From Fodinibius sp050117475 (GTDB lineage Bacteria; Bacteroidota; Rhodothermia; Balneolales; Balneolaceae): a stretch of 64,000 nt of DNA. How positions within the stretch are numbered: position 1 is the first letter of the stretch; every line of letters starts with the position of its first letter. This document shows positions 42,425 to 50,664 of this stretch, in pieces. The stretch is taken from the NCBI GenBank assembly GCA_050117475.1, contig JASFMR010000001.1:1-64000 (forward strand), given 5' to 3'. Under the pieces are notes generated by a model that ran no database searches, was not told where the DNA came from, and saw only the letters and a list, made by a program, of their open reading frames with translations. The translations under genes and the position numbers were made by a program.

Positions 42425-42701
42425 TTAGGTTAATATTTTCGGTTGCATCGTACAGGTTTGGGATATGTTGTCTTACACCCCTATTCATATTTTTTCGAAG
42501 CACTTTAATTTTTTTATTTGTTTGATATGAGACGGCACGCCTCCGGTGGTCCATCCAATCGGAAAGTTCTGTTGCCTGGTCACTGAGCCAGGCCCTGTTT
42601 TTGGATCCTTTGTTAGGTGCCAGCAGCATTCCAATTGCAAAACCACCAATAAATGAGGATGTAGCTAGTATTAGCGAACCGAGATTAAATTTTTTTGCCA
42701 T
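42399..42701 (-). CDS. YtxH-domain small membrane protein
   Basis: 100 residues. One N-terminal transmembrane segment (SLILATSSFIGGFAIGMLLAP), with the YtxH signature GMLLAPNKGSKNRAWL, followed by a basic amphipathic helical region. YtxH proteins are small general-stress or envelope proteins of unknown mechanism. I use the ATG at 42701 because AGGGAG lies 8 bases upstream; the open frame extends 24 codons further, but that part has no ribosome site and does not fit the family. It overlaps the DUF2851 start. Confidence 0.8.
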   Translation of the reverse strand: MAKKFNLGSLILATSSFIGGFAIGMLLAPNKGSKNRAWLSDQATELSDWMDHRRRAVSYQTNKKIKVLRKNMNRGVRQHIPNLYDATENINLSDRDVFGA

Positions 42702-42822
42702 GATGATATCTCCCTGATTTGTTGATGATTGGTTGCCGGCTTTATTAAGTTCTCTTGAGATTATAATGTACAAATGAGTTGCTTTATTTTAAAGGATTAC
42801 AATATTTTGAATTTTTAATTAA

Positions 42823-43356
42823 ATGAATACCATGAGTTCAGCTAGAAAATTGGTTTTAATGAATACGGGGCGTATTCAAAGGTCTCTTAAACGAATAGCT
42901 CACGAAATAGCCGAAAATAATGTTGACAATAAATCGGTTTTGTTTTTTGGAATTAACGAGAGGGGATATGCGATTGCACAACAGTTAACCGAAATTCTTC
43001 GCTCTGTTTTCGGAGGCAATGTGGAGACAAAACAGCTTCTGATAAATAATAAGGATAATGAGGAGCTATGGGAGGCCCCGCTTTTACAAAAAGGAAAATC
43101 GAGTTTTGTTATTGTTGTTGATGATGTCATTTTCTCGGGAAAAACGATGTTTACCGCATTAAAAAAAATTTCCGAAGAATTGAATCCATCCGAGATTCAC
43201 AGTGCTGTTATGGTGGACCGGGGGCATAGGAAATTTCCAATAAAAGCTGAATTCTGTGGAATAGAATTACCGACTAAGTTAAATGAACATGTTTATGTAG
43301 TTGTTGAAAAGGAGCAAATAAAACAAGTGCTTTTAGCCGATATTGGAAATAAGTGA
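42823..43356 (+). CDS. PyrR-like phosphoribosyltransferase
   Basis: 177 residues. Type I phosphoribosyltransferase fold with the PRPP loop VIVVDDVIFSGKTMFTAL (about residues 95-112) and NERGYAIAQQL near the front. VDRGHRKFPIKAEFCGIELPTKLNEHV is characteristic of PyrR, the bifunctional pyrimidine regulator and uracil phosphoribosyltransferase. No pyr genes follow it and no anti-terminator structure is visible around it or before pyrF, so whether it regulates RNA is open. Divergent from the ytxH-like gene. Confidence 0.85.
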   Translation: MNTMSSARKLVLMNTGRIQRSLKRIAHEIAENNVDNKSVLFFGINERGYAIAQQLTEILRSVFGGNVETKQLLINNKDNEELWEAPLLQKGKSSFVIVVDDVIFSGKTMFTALKKISEELNPSEIHSAVMVDRGHRKFPIKAEFCGIELPTKLNEHVYVVVEKEQIKQVLLADIGNK

Positions 43357-43425
43357 TTTCTACTTATAAGTTTTTGTCCTATTTTTATATTGGTATTCTA
43401 TAATTATTAAATTCTACAGACGTCT

Positions 43426-44373
43426 ATGAAAAAATACGCGTCCGCACTATTCATTTTGTGTTACATTTTTATGACTGCTCTTCCGGTATTTGGTCAGGAA
43501 GCTATTGAGATTAGCGAGATGCTTAAGGACGATGATGACATCTCTGTCCGGGATATGTCTCGGATCAATCGCAGGGTGGTCGTTGCAGATTCCCTGGAAG
43601 GCTGGCAGGTTAATTGGATTGGAGGCCTCAACGGGGCACAGGCCGCCTATAATAACTGGAGCCAGGGTGGGGTGAATACGATCAGTATTACTGCATCTAC
43701 CGTATATAACATGAAATACAGGAAAAATCGGTTCGCTTATGCTTTTGCCACAAATCTAAAATACGGCAAGGCTAAATTAGAGGGGCAGGGTACCAGAAAG
43801 ACAGACGACCGCATTGCGGTAAATAATAAATTTAGCTATTTGTTTTCGGATGACAGTTGGAGCGCATTTGGAAATATTAACTTTAACACACAATTTGACC
43901 AAGGCTTCGATTACAATGTGCCGGATGGTGAGGCTCCAATACTGATTTCTAAATTTTTTGCCCCTGCCTATTTTACGCAAATTGCCGGTATTGCCTATAC
44001 CCCCACGGATTATTTCTTCGCGGAGGCCGGCCTGGCTATGAAGGAAACCATTGTAACTGACACCTCTTTGTCAACTCGTTACGGATTGAATGCTGGTGAT
44101 AAGTTTCGTTTCGAGCCCGGTTATTCTATTGCCCTGAATTTTGAAAAGAAGGTTTTCAGCAGTGTCAGGCTGATTAGTTCTGTAGAAACATTTACCAACC
44201 TGCGGCGCCACATCGATAACACGGATATTAACTTTTCGAATGAACTGATTGGTAAGATTAATGATTTCATGAATATGTCCGTGCAGTACGTAATGATTTA
44301 CGACAGCGATTATTCAAGGAAAGTTCAGATTAAACAAGTACTGTCTGCAGGTGTTTCAGTAAGTATTTTATAA
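43426..44373 (+). CDS. DUF3078 outer-membrane-type protein
   Basis: 315 residues: signal peptide (residues 1-24, ending LPVFGQE), a short acidic linker, then the DUF3078 signature WQVNWIGGLNGAQAAYNNWSQGGVNTISI and a series of amphipathic beta strands (FAYAFATNLKYGKAKLEG, AFGNINFNTQFDQGF, KQVLSAGVSVSIL). Probably an outer-membrane beta-barrel of unknown role, common in Bacteroidetes. Single gene; a bidirectional terminator separates it from the convergent aldehyde dehydrogenase. Confidence 0.88.
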   Translation: MKKYASALFILCYIFMTALPVFGQEAIEISEMLKDDDDISVRDMSRINRRVVVADSLEGWQVNWIGGLNGAQAAYNNWSQGGVNTISITASTVYNMKYRKNRFAYAFATNLKYGKAKLEGQGTRKTDDRIAVNNKFSYLFSDDSWSAFGNINFNTQFDQGFDYNVPDGEAPILISKFFAPAYFTQIAGIAYTPTDYFFAEAGLAMKETIVTDTSLSTRYGLNAGDKFRFEPGYSIALNFEKKVFSSVRLISSVETFTNLRRHIDNTDINFSNELIGKINDFMNMSVQYVMIYDSDYSRKVQIKQVLSAGVSVSIL

Positions 44374-44399
44374 TGTAATACCTAATTACATCAGCAATA

Positions 44400-44426
44400 G
44401 AAAAGCCTCGGTTACGAGGCTTTTCT
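44400..44426. terminator. Bidirectional terminator
   Basis: AAAAGCCTCG-GTTA-CGAGGCTTTT, a perfect 10-base stem with A and T flanks, between the convergent DUF3078 (stop 44373) and aldehyde dehydrogenase (stop 44444) genes. Confidence 0.93.
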
Positions 44427-44443
44427 ATAAAGGTGTTTAGGAA

Positions 44444-45973
44444 TTAGTTCACATCGAATTCTATACCTTGTGCCAAAGGCATCTCATCACTCCAGTTAAT
44501 GGTATTTGTCTGTCGGCGCATATAGGCTTTCCATGCGTCTGACCCCGATTCACGTCCGCCTCCGGTTTCCTTTTCGCCCCCGAATGCACCGCCAATTTCC
44601 GCTCCACTGGTACCGACATTAATATTAGCAATACCGCAGTCGGAGCCCCGCGCGCTCAGGAACGTTTCGGCCTCGCGCATATTCAAGGTAAACATGGAAG
44701 AGCTTAGTCCCTGTTTGACTCCGTTATGTTTGGCAAGGGCTTCGTTCAGATTTCGGTATTTGATGAGATAAAGAATAGGCGCAAAAGTTTCTTCCTGAAC
44801 AATATCATAATCATTTTCGACAACAGCGATGGCCGGTCGTACATAATGGCCTCCATTCAGTTTTTTCAAATCAAGTTTTTCTCCTCCATAAATGATTTCT
44901 CCGCCTGCCTCCTTAATCTTTTGAATGGCATTCTGCATATTATTGGCGGCATCTTCGTCAATAAGAGGACCGACCAGTGTATCCTCTTCAAGGGGATTCC
45001 CAATGTTGATACCGTTGTAAATTTCGATCAGCCGGTCTTTGAAGTCATCAAAAATATCTTCATGGATAATCAGGCGTCGGGTTGAAGTGCATCGTTGGCC
45101 GCAAGTACCTACTGCTCCGAAAACAGTAGCTCGGGCAGCCATTTCAAGATCAGCATTTTCGCTTACAATAATGGCGTTGTTGCCGCCAAGCTCGAGGATG
45201 GTCTTACCCAAACGCGCGCCAACTGTTTTTGCAACTTCTTTACCCATGCGGATTGAACCTGTTGCTGAAATTAATGGGATACGCTCGTCTTCTGTCATCC
45301 ATTCGCCCACTTGGCGATCGCCGGTAACAAGGTTAAAAATTCCCTCCGGTAGTCCATTTCTTTTCAATACTTTTGCAATAATATTTTGCACAGCGATAGC
45401 GCAAAGAGGAGTTTTTTCCGAACCTTTCCATATCATCACATTCCCGCAAATAGCTGCAATCATGGCATTCCAGCTGTATACGGCAACCGGGAAATTAAAA
45501 GCCGAAATAATACCGGTGATCCCCAGAGGATGCCATTGTTCGTACATTCGGTGTTCGGGTCGTTCGGACTGCATGGTTTTACCGTAAAGCATCCTTGATT
45601 GACCGACGGCAAAATCACATATATCAATCATCTCCTGTACCTCACCCAGGCCTTCCTGGTAGATTTTACCCATTTCATACGTTACAAGCCGTCCAAGGTC
45701 TTCTTTATGTTTACGCAGTTCCAATCCGATCTGCCGCACTATTTCACCCCGCTTGGGAGCCGGCACCATACGCCATTCCTTAAAGGCTTCCTGTGCCGTT
45801 TCTATTATTTTATTATAGTTCTCCCGAGTTGTAAGAGTTGTATCCGCTATATGTGAGCCATCGATAGGTGTATGGCTGGAGATCGTTTCCTGACTTGCCG
45901 ATCCTATAAATTTTTGACCGGTACTGGTGCCCAAATTAGTACCTTCGATACCAAGTTTCTTAAGAAATTCCAT
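44444..45973 (-). CDS. ALDH7-family aldehyde dehydrogenase (aminoadipate-semialdehyde type)
   Basis: 509 residues, NAD-dependent. Closest in layout to ALDH7A1/AmaB, which oxidises alpha-aminoadipic semialdehyde in lysine breakdown: QWHPLGITGIISAFNFPVAVYSWNAMIAAICGN, the NAD motif FNLVTGDR with SATGSIRMGKEVA, general base Glu261 (LELGGNNA) and nucleophile Cys295 (GTCGQRCTSTRR). INVGTSGAEIGGAFGGEKETGGGRESGSDAWK is the ALDH7 C-terminal anchor. No lysine-catabolism genes are adjacent, so the substrate may instead be betaine aldehyde or another small aldehyde. Confidence 0.9.
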   Translation of the reverse strand: MEFLKKLGIEGTNLGTSTGQKFIGSASQETISSHTPIDGSHIADTTLTTRENYNKIIETAQEAFKEWRMVPAPKRGEIVRQIGLELRKHKEDLGRLVTYEMGKIYQEGLGEVQEMIDICDFAVGQSRMLYGKTMQSERPEHRMYEQWHPLGITGIISAFNFPVAVYSWNAMIAAICGNVMIWKGSEKTPLCAIAVQNIIAKVLKRNGLPEGIFNLVTGDRQVGEWMTEDERIPLISATGSIRMGKEVAKTVGARLGKTILELGGNNAIIVSENADLEMAARATVFGAVGTCGQRCTSTRRLIIHEDIFDDFKDRLIEIYNGINIGNPLEEDTLVGPLIDEDAANNMQNAIQKIKEAGGEIIYGGEKLDLKKLNGGHYVRPAIAVVENDYDIVQEETFAPILYLIKYRNLNEALAKHNGVKQGLSSSMFTLNMREAETFLSARGSDCGIANINVGTSGAEIGGAFGGEKETGGGRESGSDAWKAYMRRQTNTINWSDEMPLAQGIEFDVN

Positions 45974-46107
45974 AAAATGATTCGTTACTTATTTTATTAG
46001 ATTTTGTGCGTAAAATAACGATACTTTTTATGATTTGAAGGTCTGATTGTAAAAAACTTTGAAAGCCTATTTAAAGAGCAAAAGGTTTAATTAACTTTAT
46101 TACTTCA

Positions 46108-46914
46108 ATGCAGCTTAAATCCGCATCCAATCGTCAGTGTACACTGCTTCGAAAGCTTAACAGGAAAAAAAATAGGTGGAAAGACCGGCTTTTTTTATTA
46201 GAGGGAGCACGGGCAGTCCAGCAGCTCTTGAAAAGCGATTCTATTACAGTAAAAGCCCTTTTCTTTGATGAAGATCAACGGTATTGGTTAGAAGGCCATT
46301 GGAGCAAGGCTATCCAACAGGCCGACTCATTTATATTGCAAAGCGATATTTTCGCAGAAGTATCTGATACCGAAACCCCACAGGGAGTACTGGCTTTGTG
46401 CCATATGCCGGCAGAAATAGCTGTAGAAAAACTGGCCAGTAAAAGGGGGATGGTTGTAGCCTTCGATGGTATTCAGGATCCCGGAAACCTGGGCACGATC
46501 ATTCGGACTGCTACTTGGTTTGAGGCAACGGGCCTTGTTTCGGGGAAGGGGACTGTCGATCTTTTCCATCCCAAAGTGGTTCGCGGTACAGCGGGTGCCA
46601 CCGGCTTGATTCCATTTATGAACGGGGATCTGGAAGAAGTGTTGCCTGTTTTTGAATGTGCGGGATGGCAAGTCGTTCTGTTGGATGCCGGAGCCGGGGC
46701 GGTCTCTTTGCCGGATGTTAAATCCGCTGAAAAAACTGTTATTGTAGTCGGTAATGAAGCGAACGGCATAAGTGCTCAGCTTTTTGCGTCAGGCCGTTTG
46801 AAGGTTCGTATCCCATCGCCACAAGATAAACCCAAAGTGGAAAGTTTGAATGCCGGGGTAGCGGCATCTATTGCACTGTATGATATCGTCGGAAAGCAAT
46901 CACCGGCCGGATAA
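46108..46914 (+). CDS. TrmH/SpoU-family RNA 2'-O-methyltransferase
   Basis: 268 residues: N-terminal substrate-binding domain (LLRKLNRKKNRWKDRLFLLEGARAVQQLL) and a SPOUT knot domain with the three motifs FDGIQDPGNLGTIIRTATWF, VGNEANGIS and IPSPQDKPKVESLNAGVAASIALYD. Methylates a ribose 2'-OH in rRNA or tRNA; the layout fits the RlmB/TsnR-like group, but the target base cannot be told. Promoter region TTAACTTTATT is just upstream. Single gene. Confidence 0.92.
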   Translation: MQLKSASNRQCTLLRKLNRKKNRWKDRLFLLEGARAVQQLLKSDSITVKALFFDEDQRYWLEGHWSKAIQQADSFILQSDIFAEVSDTETPQGVLALCHMPAEIAVEKLASKRGMVVAFDGIQDPGNLGTIIRTATWFEATGLVSGKGTVDLFHPKVVRGTAGATGLIPFMNGDLEEVLPVFECAGWQVVLLDAGAGAVSLPDVKSAEKTVIVVGNEANGISAQLFASGRLKVRIPSPQDKPKVESLNAGVAASIALYDIVGKQSPAG

Positions 46915-47048
46915 ATAAACCGGAATATTTCAGGGCCGTATCCACATTAATTTTTAATTAAGATCGTAATCAGAATTGCTTCTGACCAGACGATTCAATA
47001 TCGTTAATTAAAGGCTATACCTCCGCCGTTCTTTTAAATCTAAATGAA

Positions 47049-48386
47049 ATGCCCATGCCCGGATCTAAGAAAGAGAAGATTTTTGTTCTGGACACCTCCG
47101 TTCTTTTGTATGATAGCGACGCCGTTAAAAACTTTCAGAAAAATGATATTGCCATTCCTATCACCGTTCTGGAAGAGATCGACACCTTCAAAAAGGGTAA
47201 TAACGTGATAAATTTGCATGCCCGGGAGTTTAGTCGATACCTGGATAAAATCTCTGATAAGAATATGTTGCAGAAATGGATTCCTTTGAATGGGAAAACT
47301 CACGGCAACCTTCGTGTTCTTAATGATGAGAAAAGCCAAGTAAATGCTGCCGAGGTTTTTGGTAATCGGAAGAATGATCACCGTATTTTAAATTCGGCAC
47401 TAAAACTAAAGGAAGATGAGCCTGATAAAAAAGTAATCCTGGTATCAAAGGACATCAACCTGCGAATTAAAGCCCGGGCTCTGAATATTGAGGCCGAAGA
47501 TTATGAGACGATTCGCATAAAGGATATTGATCATTTGTATAAGGGAAAAACAGAGATCAAATACGAGGATTCCAAACTGATAGATCGATTGTATGAGAAA
47601 GGGCGGCTTGATACAAAGGAAGTAATGGAGGGGGATCCTTCAAGTAACCACTTCTTCATACTTAAAAACCACTCCAGTTCTGCCCTGGGGTACTATAATC
47701 CCAAATCCGGATTTATTGAGCCTGTTAAAAGATACTCAGCCTATGGTGTTAAGCCCCGTAACGCAGAACAGACCTTTGCTTTACAGGCCATTATGAATCC
47801 GAAAAACTTGCTGGTTACTATTACCGGCGCTGCCGGAACGGGCAAGACGCTCATAGCACTTGCCGGGGCACTGGAACAGCGCCACGAGTATCGGCAGATA
47901 TTTCTTGCTCGTCCTATCGTACCCCTGAGCAATCGGGATATTGGTTACCTGCCCGGTGATATCAAATCCAAGATCGATCCCTACATGCAGCCGCTGTGGG
48001 ATAACCTCTCATTTATTAAAAATCAGTTTCCTGAATCAAGTAAGCAGTACCAAAAAGTGGAGGAGATGGTGGAAACGGAAAAGCTTCGTATTATTCCGCT
48101 GGCGTATATCAGGGGTCGAAGCCTCTCGAACGTTATTTTCATTGTTGATGAAGCCCAAAACCTCACGCCACACGAGATTAAGACGATTATCACCCGTGCG
48201 GGAGAGAATACCAAAATAATTTTTACGGGGGACATTTACCAGATTGATACCCCGTATCTCGATACTCAGAGCAACGGACTTTCTTTCCTGGTTGACCGGA
48301 TGCATGACAATGATTTATATGCTCATATTAACCTGGAAAAGGGTGAGCGATCCGAATTGGCCAATTTGGCTAGTAAATTGCTATAA
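47049..48386 (+). CDS. PhoH-family protein with N-terminal PIN domain (YlaK/PhoH2 type)
   Basis: 445 residues. PIN ribonuclease domain over about residues 1-150 (FVLDTSVLLYDSDAV, VLEEIDTFK, KKVILVSKDINLRIKA: conserved acids in order) linked to a PhoH ATPase: Walker A TGAAGTGKT, Walker B IFIVDEAQNLTPHE, sensor FTGDIYQID. PIN-PhoH proteins act as sequence-selective RNA helicase-nucleases. ATG at 47049 and another two codons on are both possible starts. Single gene. Confidence 0.93.
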   Translation: MPMPGSKKEKIFVLDTSVLLYDSDAVKNFQKNDIAIPITVLEEIDTFKKGNNVINLHAREFSRYLDKISDKNMLQKWIPLNGKTHGNLRVLNDEKSQVNAAEVFGNRKNDHRILNSALKLKEDEPDKKVILVSKDINLRIKARALNIEAEDYETIRIKDIDHLYKGKTEIKYEDSKLIDRLYEKGRLDTKEVMEGDPSSNHFFILKNHSSSALGYYNPKSGFIEPVKRYSAYGVKPRNAEQTFALQAIMNPKNLLVTITGAAGTGKTLIALAGALEQRHEYRQIFLARPIVPLSNRDIGYLPGDIKSKIDPYMQPLWDNLSFIKNQFPESSKQYQKVEEMVETEKLRIIPLAYIRGRSLSNVIFIVDEAQNLTPHEIKTIITRAGENTKIIFTGDIYQIDTPYLDTQSNGLSFLVDRMHDNDLYAHINLEKGERSELANLASKLL

Positions 48387-48475
48387 TTTCAGTCGAAAAT
48401 ATTGAAAAGTGTCAGCTAAAGATGCTGAAACAAGTTCAGCATGACTTTGGGGAATAGGTTCAATTAATGATATGG

Positions 48476-49705
48476 CTAGCCATTGCTAATACTCTGAGCG
48501 GCAATCCAACCGGTGGTCCATGCTGATTGAAAGTTGAAGCCCCCGGTGATGCCGTCGATATCGAGGACTTCGCCGGCAAAATAAAGATTGGGACAAATCT
48601 TGCTTTCCATGGTACCCGTATTGACTTCACGGAGTGGGATCCCCCCGCAGGTTACAAACTCCTCTTTGTAGGTAGTTTTGCCTTGGATATCATAACTGGC
48701 CGCTGTTAACTGTTGAGCCAGCTCATGCATTTGTTGATTTGAAAGTTCCGCCCACCGTCTCTTTGGAGATATATCTGACAATTCCAGTAAACGTTCCCAA
48801 AGTCGATTTGGAATAGGAAAAGTATTCTGCCGGGAAACCGTCTTTCGAGCATTTTCTGAACGCAGTCGATCTAGGGTTTCCCTGACTTGTTGTTCATCTT
48901 TGGAATGCAGCCAATTGACACGTATGGTGAAACGATATTCCAAATCGTGTAAATAGCGGGCAGCCCAGGCCGACGTCTTTAAAACAGCAGGCCCGCTTAA
49001 TCCCCAGTGAGTAATCAACACCGGGCCGGAATGTTGAAAAGAGGTGCCATCAATTGCAACGGATACCTTATCTACGGATATACCGGCAAGATCTTTGAAA
49101 ACCTTATTCCGGAAATTGAATGTGAACAGGGAGGGAACCGGTTTTTCAATGGAATGTCCGAGCTCTTTGAGCCAATCATAGGTAGAAAGCCGGTTTGATC
49201 CGCCCGTAGCGATAATGACGGTATCACAGCTGCTGTATTTTCCACCGCGTATAGCGAGCCTGTATTTCCCGTCGCCTTCCGTTTCAATCGCATCAACCCG
49301 TGTTTGGGTTTGTACACTCACATTGTATCTTCGAGCTTCCCGTTTTAAACAGTCGATGACAGTGGCAGAATCATCGGTGACGGGAAACATACGTCCATCT
49401 GCCTCAGTTTTAAGTTCAACGCCCCTTTCACGGAACCAGGAAACAGTATCCGAAGCCTGGAATTGTTCAAAAGCCCAACGCAGCTCCCGGGACCCCCGGG
49501 GGTATGCTTCGGATAAAATTTCAGGATCAAAGCAGTGATGGGTGACATTACATCGGCCACCACCCGATATACGAACTTTCGACATCACTTCACGGCTTCT
49601 TTCAAAGATGGTAACTTTTAAACCGGGTAAAAGTCGGGCCGCATTAACGCCAGCGAAAAATCCTGCAGCTCCACCTCCGATCACAGCCAATGTATGCTCA
49701 CTCAT
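48476..49705 (-). CDS. HI0933/YhiN-family flavoprotein
   Basis: 409 residues. FAD-binding motif IGGGAAGFFAGVNAARL at the front, then KVRISGGGRCNVTH (family signature), VIIATGG, THWGLSGPAVLKTSAW, and a C-terminal NLYFAGEVLDIDGITGGFNFQSAWTTGWIA that completes the FAD site. The inserted middle domain (about residues 195-335) is typical. The family is widespread, cytoplasmic and of uncertain role (BaiN-like reductase activity has been reported for some). 18 bases downstream of murI, same strand. Confidence 0.9.
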   Translation of the reverse strand: MSEHTLAVIGGGAAGFFAGVNAARLLPGLKVTIFERSREVMSKVRISGGGRCNVTHHCFDPEILSEAYPRGSRELRWAFEQFQASDTVSWFRERGVELKTEADGRMFPVTDDSATVIDCLKREARRYNVSVQTQTRVDAIETEGDGKYRLAIRGGKYSSCDTVIIATGGSNRLSTYDWLKELGHSIEKPVPSLFTFNFRNKVFKDLAGISVDKVSVAIDGTSFQHSGPVLITHWGLSGPAVLKTSAWAARYLHDLEYRFTIRVNWLHSKDEQQVRETLDRLRSENARKTVSRQNTFPIPNRLWERLLELSDISPKRRWAELSNQQMHELAQQLTAASYDIQGKTTYKEEFVTCGGIPLREVNTGTMESKICPNLYFAGEVLDIDGITGGFNFQSAWTTGWIAAQSISNG

Positions 49706-49723
49706 TTTTCGTCAGGATACAGT

Positions 49724-50551
49724 TTAAACTTCAATATGTTCTGATTCTACCTTACGTCCAAAAAAAGTGGTAGCCTGGTGATCAAACAGTTCGGCAGCGT
49801 CGGTGGTTAAAAATCGCTGAGTGCCATTTTTTGAGCATTTTCCATCAATTTCAGGGTGCCGCTGCAGGTAGTCTTGCAAACTTGCGGCTACAATAGGGCC
49901 TTGGCTAAGGACAGAGATATCGGGCCTCAATATGGTGCGAATTTTGGGCATCAACAGCGGGTAATGTGTGCAAGCCAGCAGAAGCGCATCAATTTTTGAA
50001 GATTGCTCATGTATTTGATCCAGGTACTTTTTTACGAAATAATCTGCTCCCGGCTTATTGTGTTCATCGTTCTCCACCAAGGGGACCCACATCGGGCACG
50101 CTTGCTGATAGATGTTAAGCTCGGGGAACTGGTGCCTAATTTCAATTTCATAAGAGCCTGATTCTATGGTTCCGGTCGTTCCCAGAACTCCTACGTGGCC
50201 GGTATCGGAGTGCCGTCCGATTACCTCTGCAGTAGGGCGGATTACTCCCAGCACCCGTTTTCTGGGCGCTATTTTGGGCAAGTCGCGCTGTTGAATAGTG
50301 CGTAGTGCCTTGGCGGATGCAGTGTTGCATGCCAGTATGATCAGATGACACTCTTGGCTGAAAAGATACTTTACGCATTGTAGGGTAAAGTGATAAATGG
50401 ATTCGAAGGATCGGTTTCCATAGGGGGTGCGTGCACTGTCTCCAAGATAGAGGTAATCGTAATTGGGCAGCTGGTCAACAATATCTTTCATTACTGTCAG
50501 GCCGCCAATGCCTGAATCAAAAATGCCAATAGGGGAGTAATTATTATCCAT
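49724..50551 (-). CDS. murI: Glutamate racemase
   Basis: 275 residues. Provides D-glutamate for peptidoglycan. Two-cysteine racemase: Asp12-Ser13 in GIFDSGIGGLTV, first catalytic Cys75 in LACNTASAKALR, second Cys194 in LLACTHYPLL; LGDSARTPYGNRS is the signature strand-loop. All catalytic residues are present. Forms a two-gene unit with the flavoprotein gene downstream. Confidence 0.96.
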   Translation of the reverse strand: MDNNYSPIGIFDSGIGGLTVMKDIVDQLPNYDYLYLGDSARTPYGNRSFESIYHFTLQCVKYLFSQECHLIILACNTASAKALRTIQQRDLPKIAPRKRVLGVIRPTAEVIGRHSDTGHVGVLGTTGTIESGSYEIEIRHQFPELNIYQQACPMWVPLVENDEHNKPGADYFVKKYLDQIHEQSSKIDALLLACTHYPLLMPKIRTILRPDISVLSQGPIVAASLQDYLQRHPEIDGKCSKNGTQRFLTTDAAELFDHQATTFFGRKVESEHIEV

Positions 50552-50664
50552 TCAAATGGGGTATCCAATTTTTGCAATGCGATAGGCAGAAGGTAGGCAT
50601 TCAATAATTAAAAATTAAGGGGTTAGGATCAACTACCATTCAAATTCCATTTACAATACGAATT

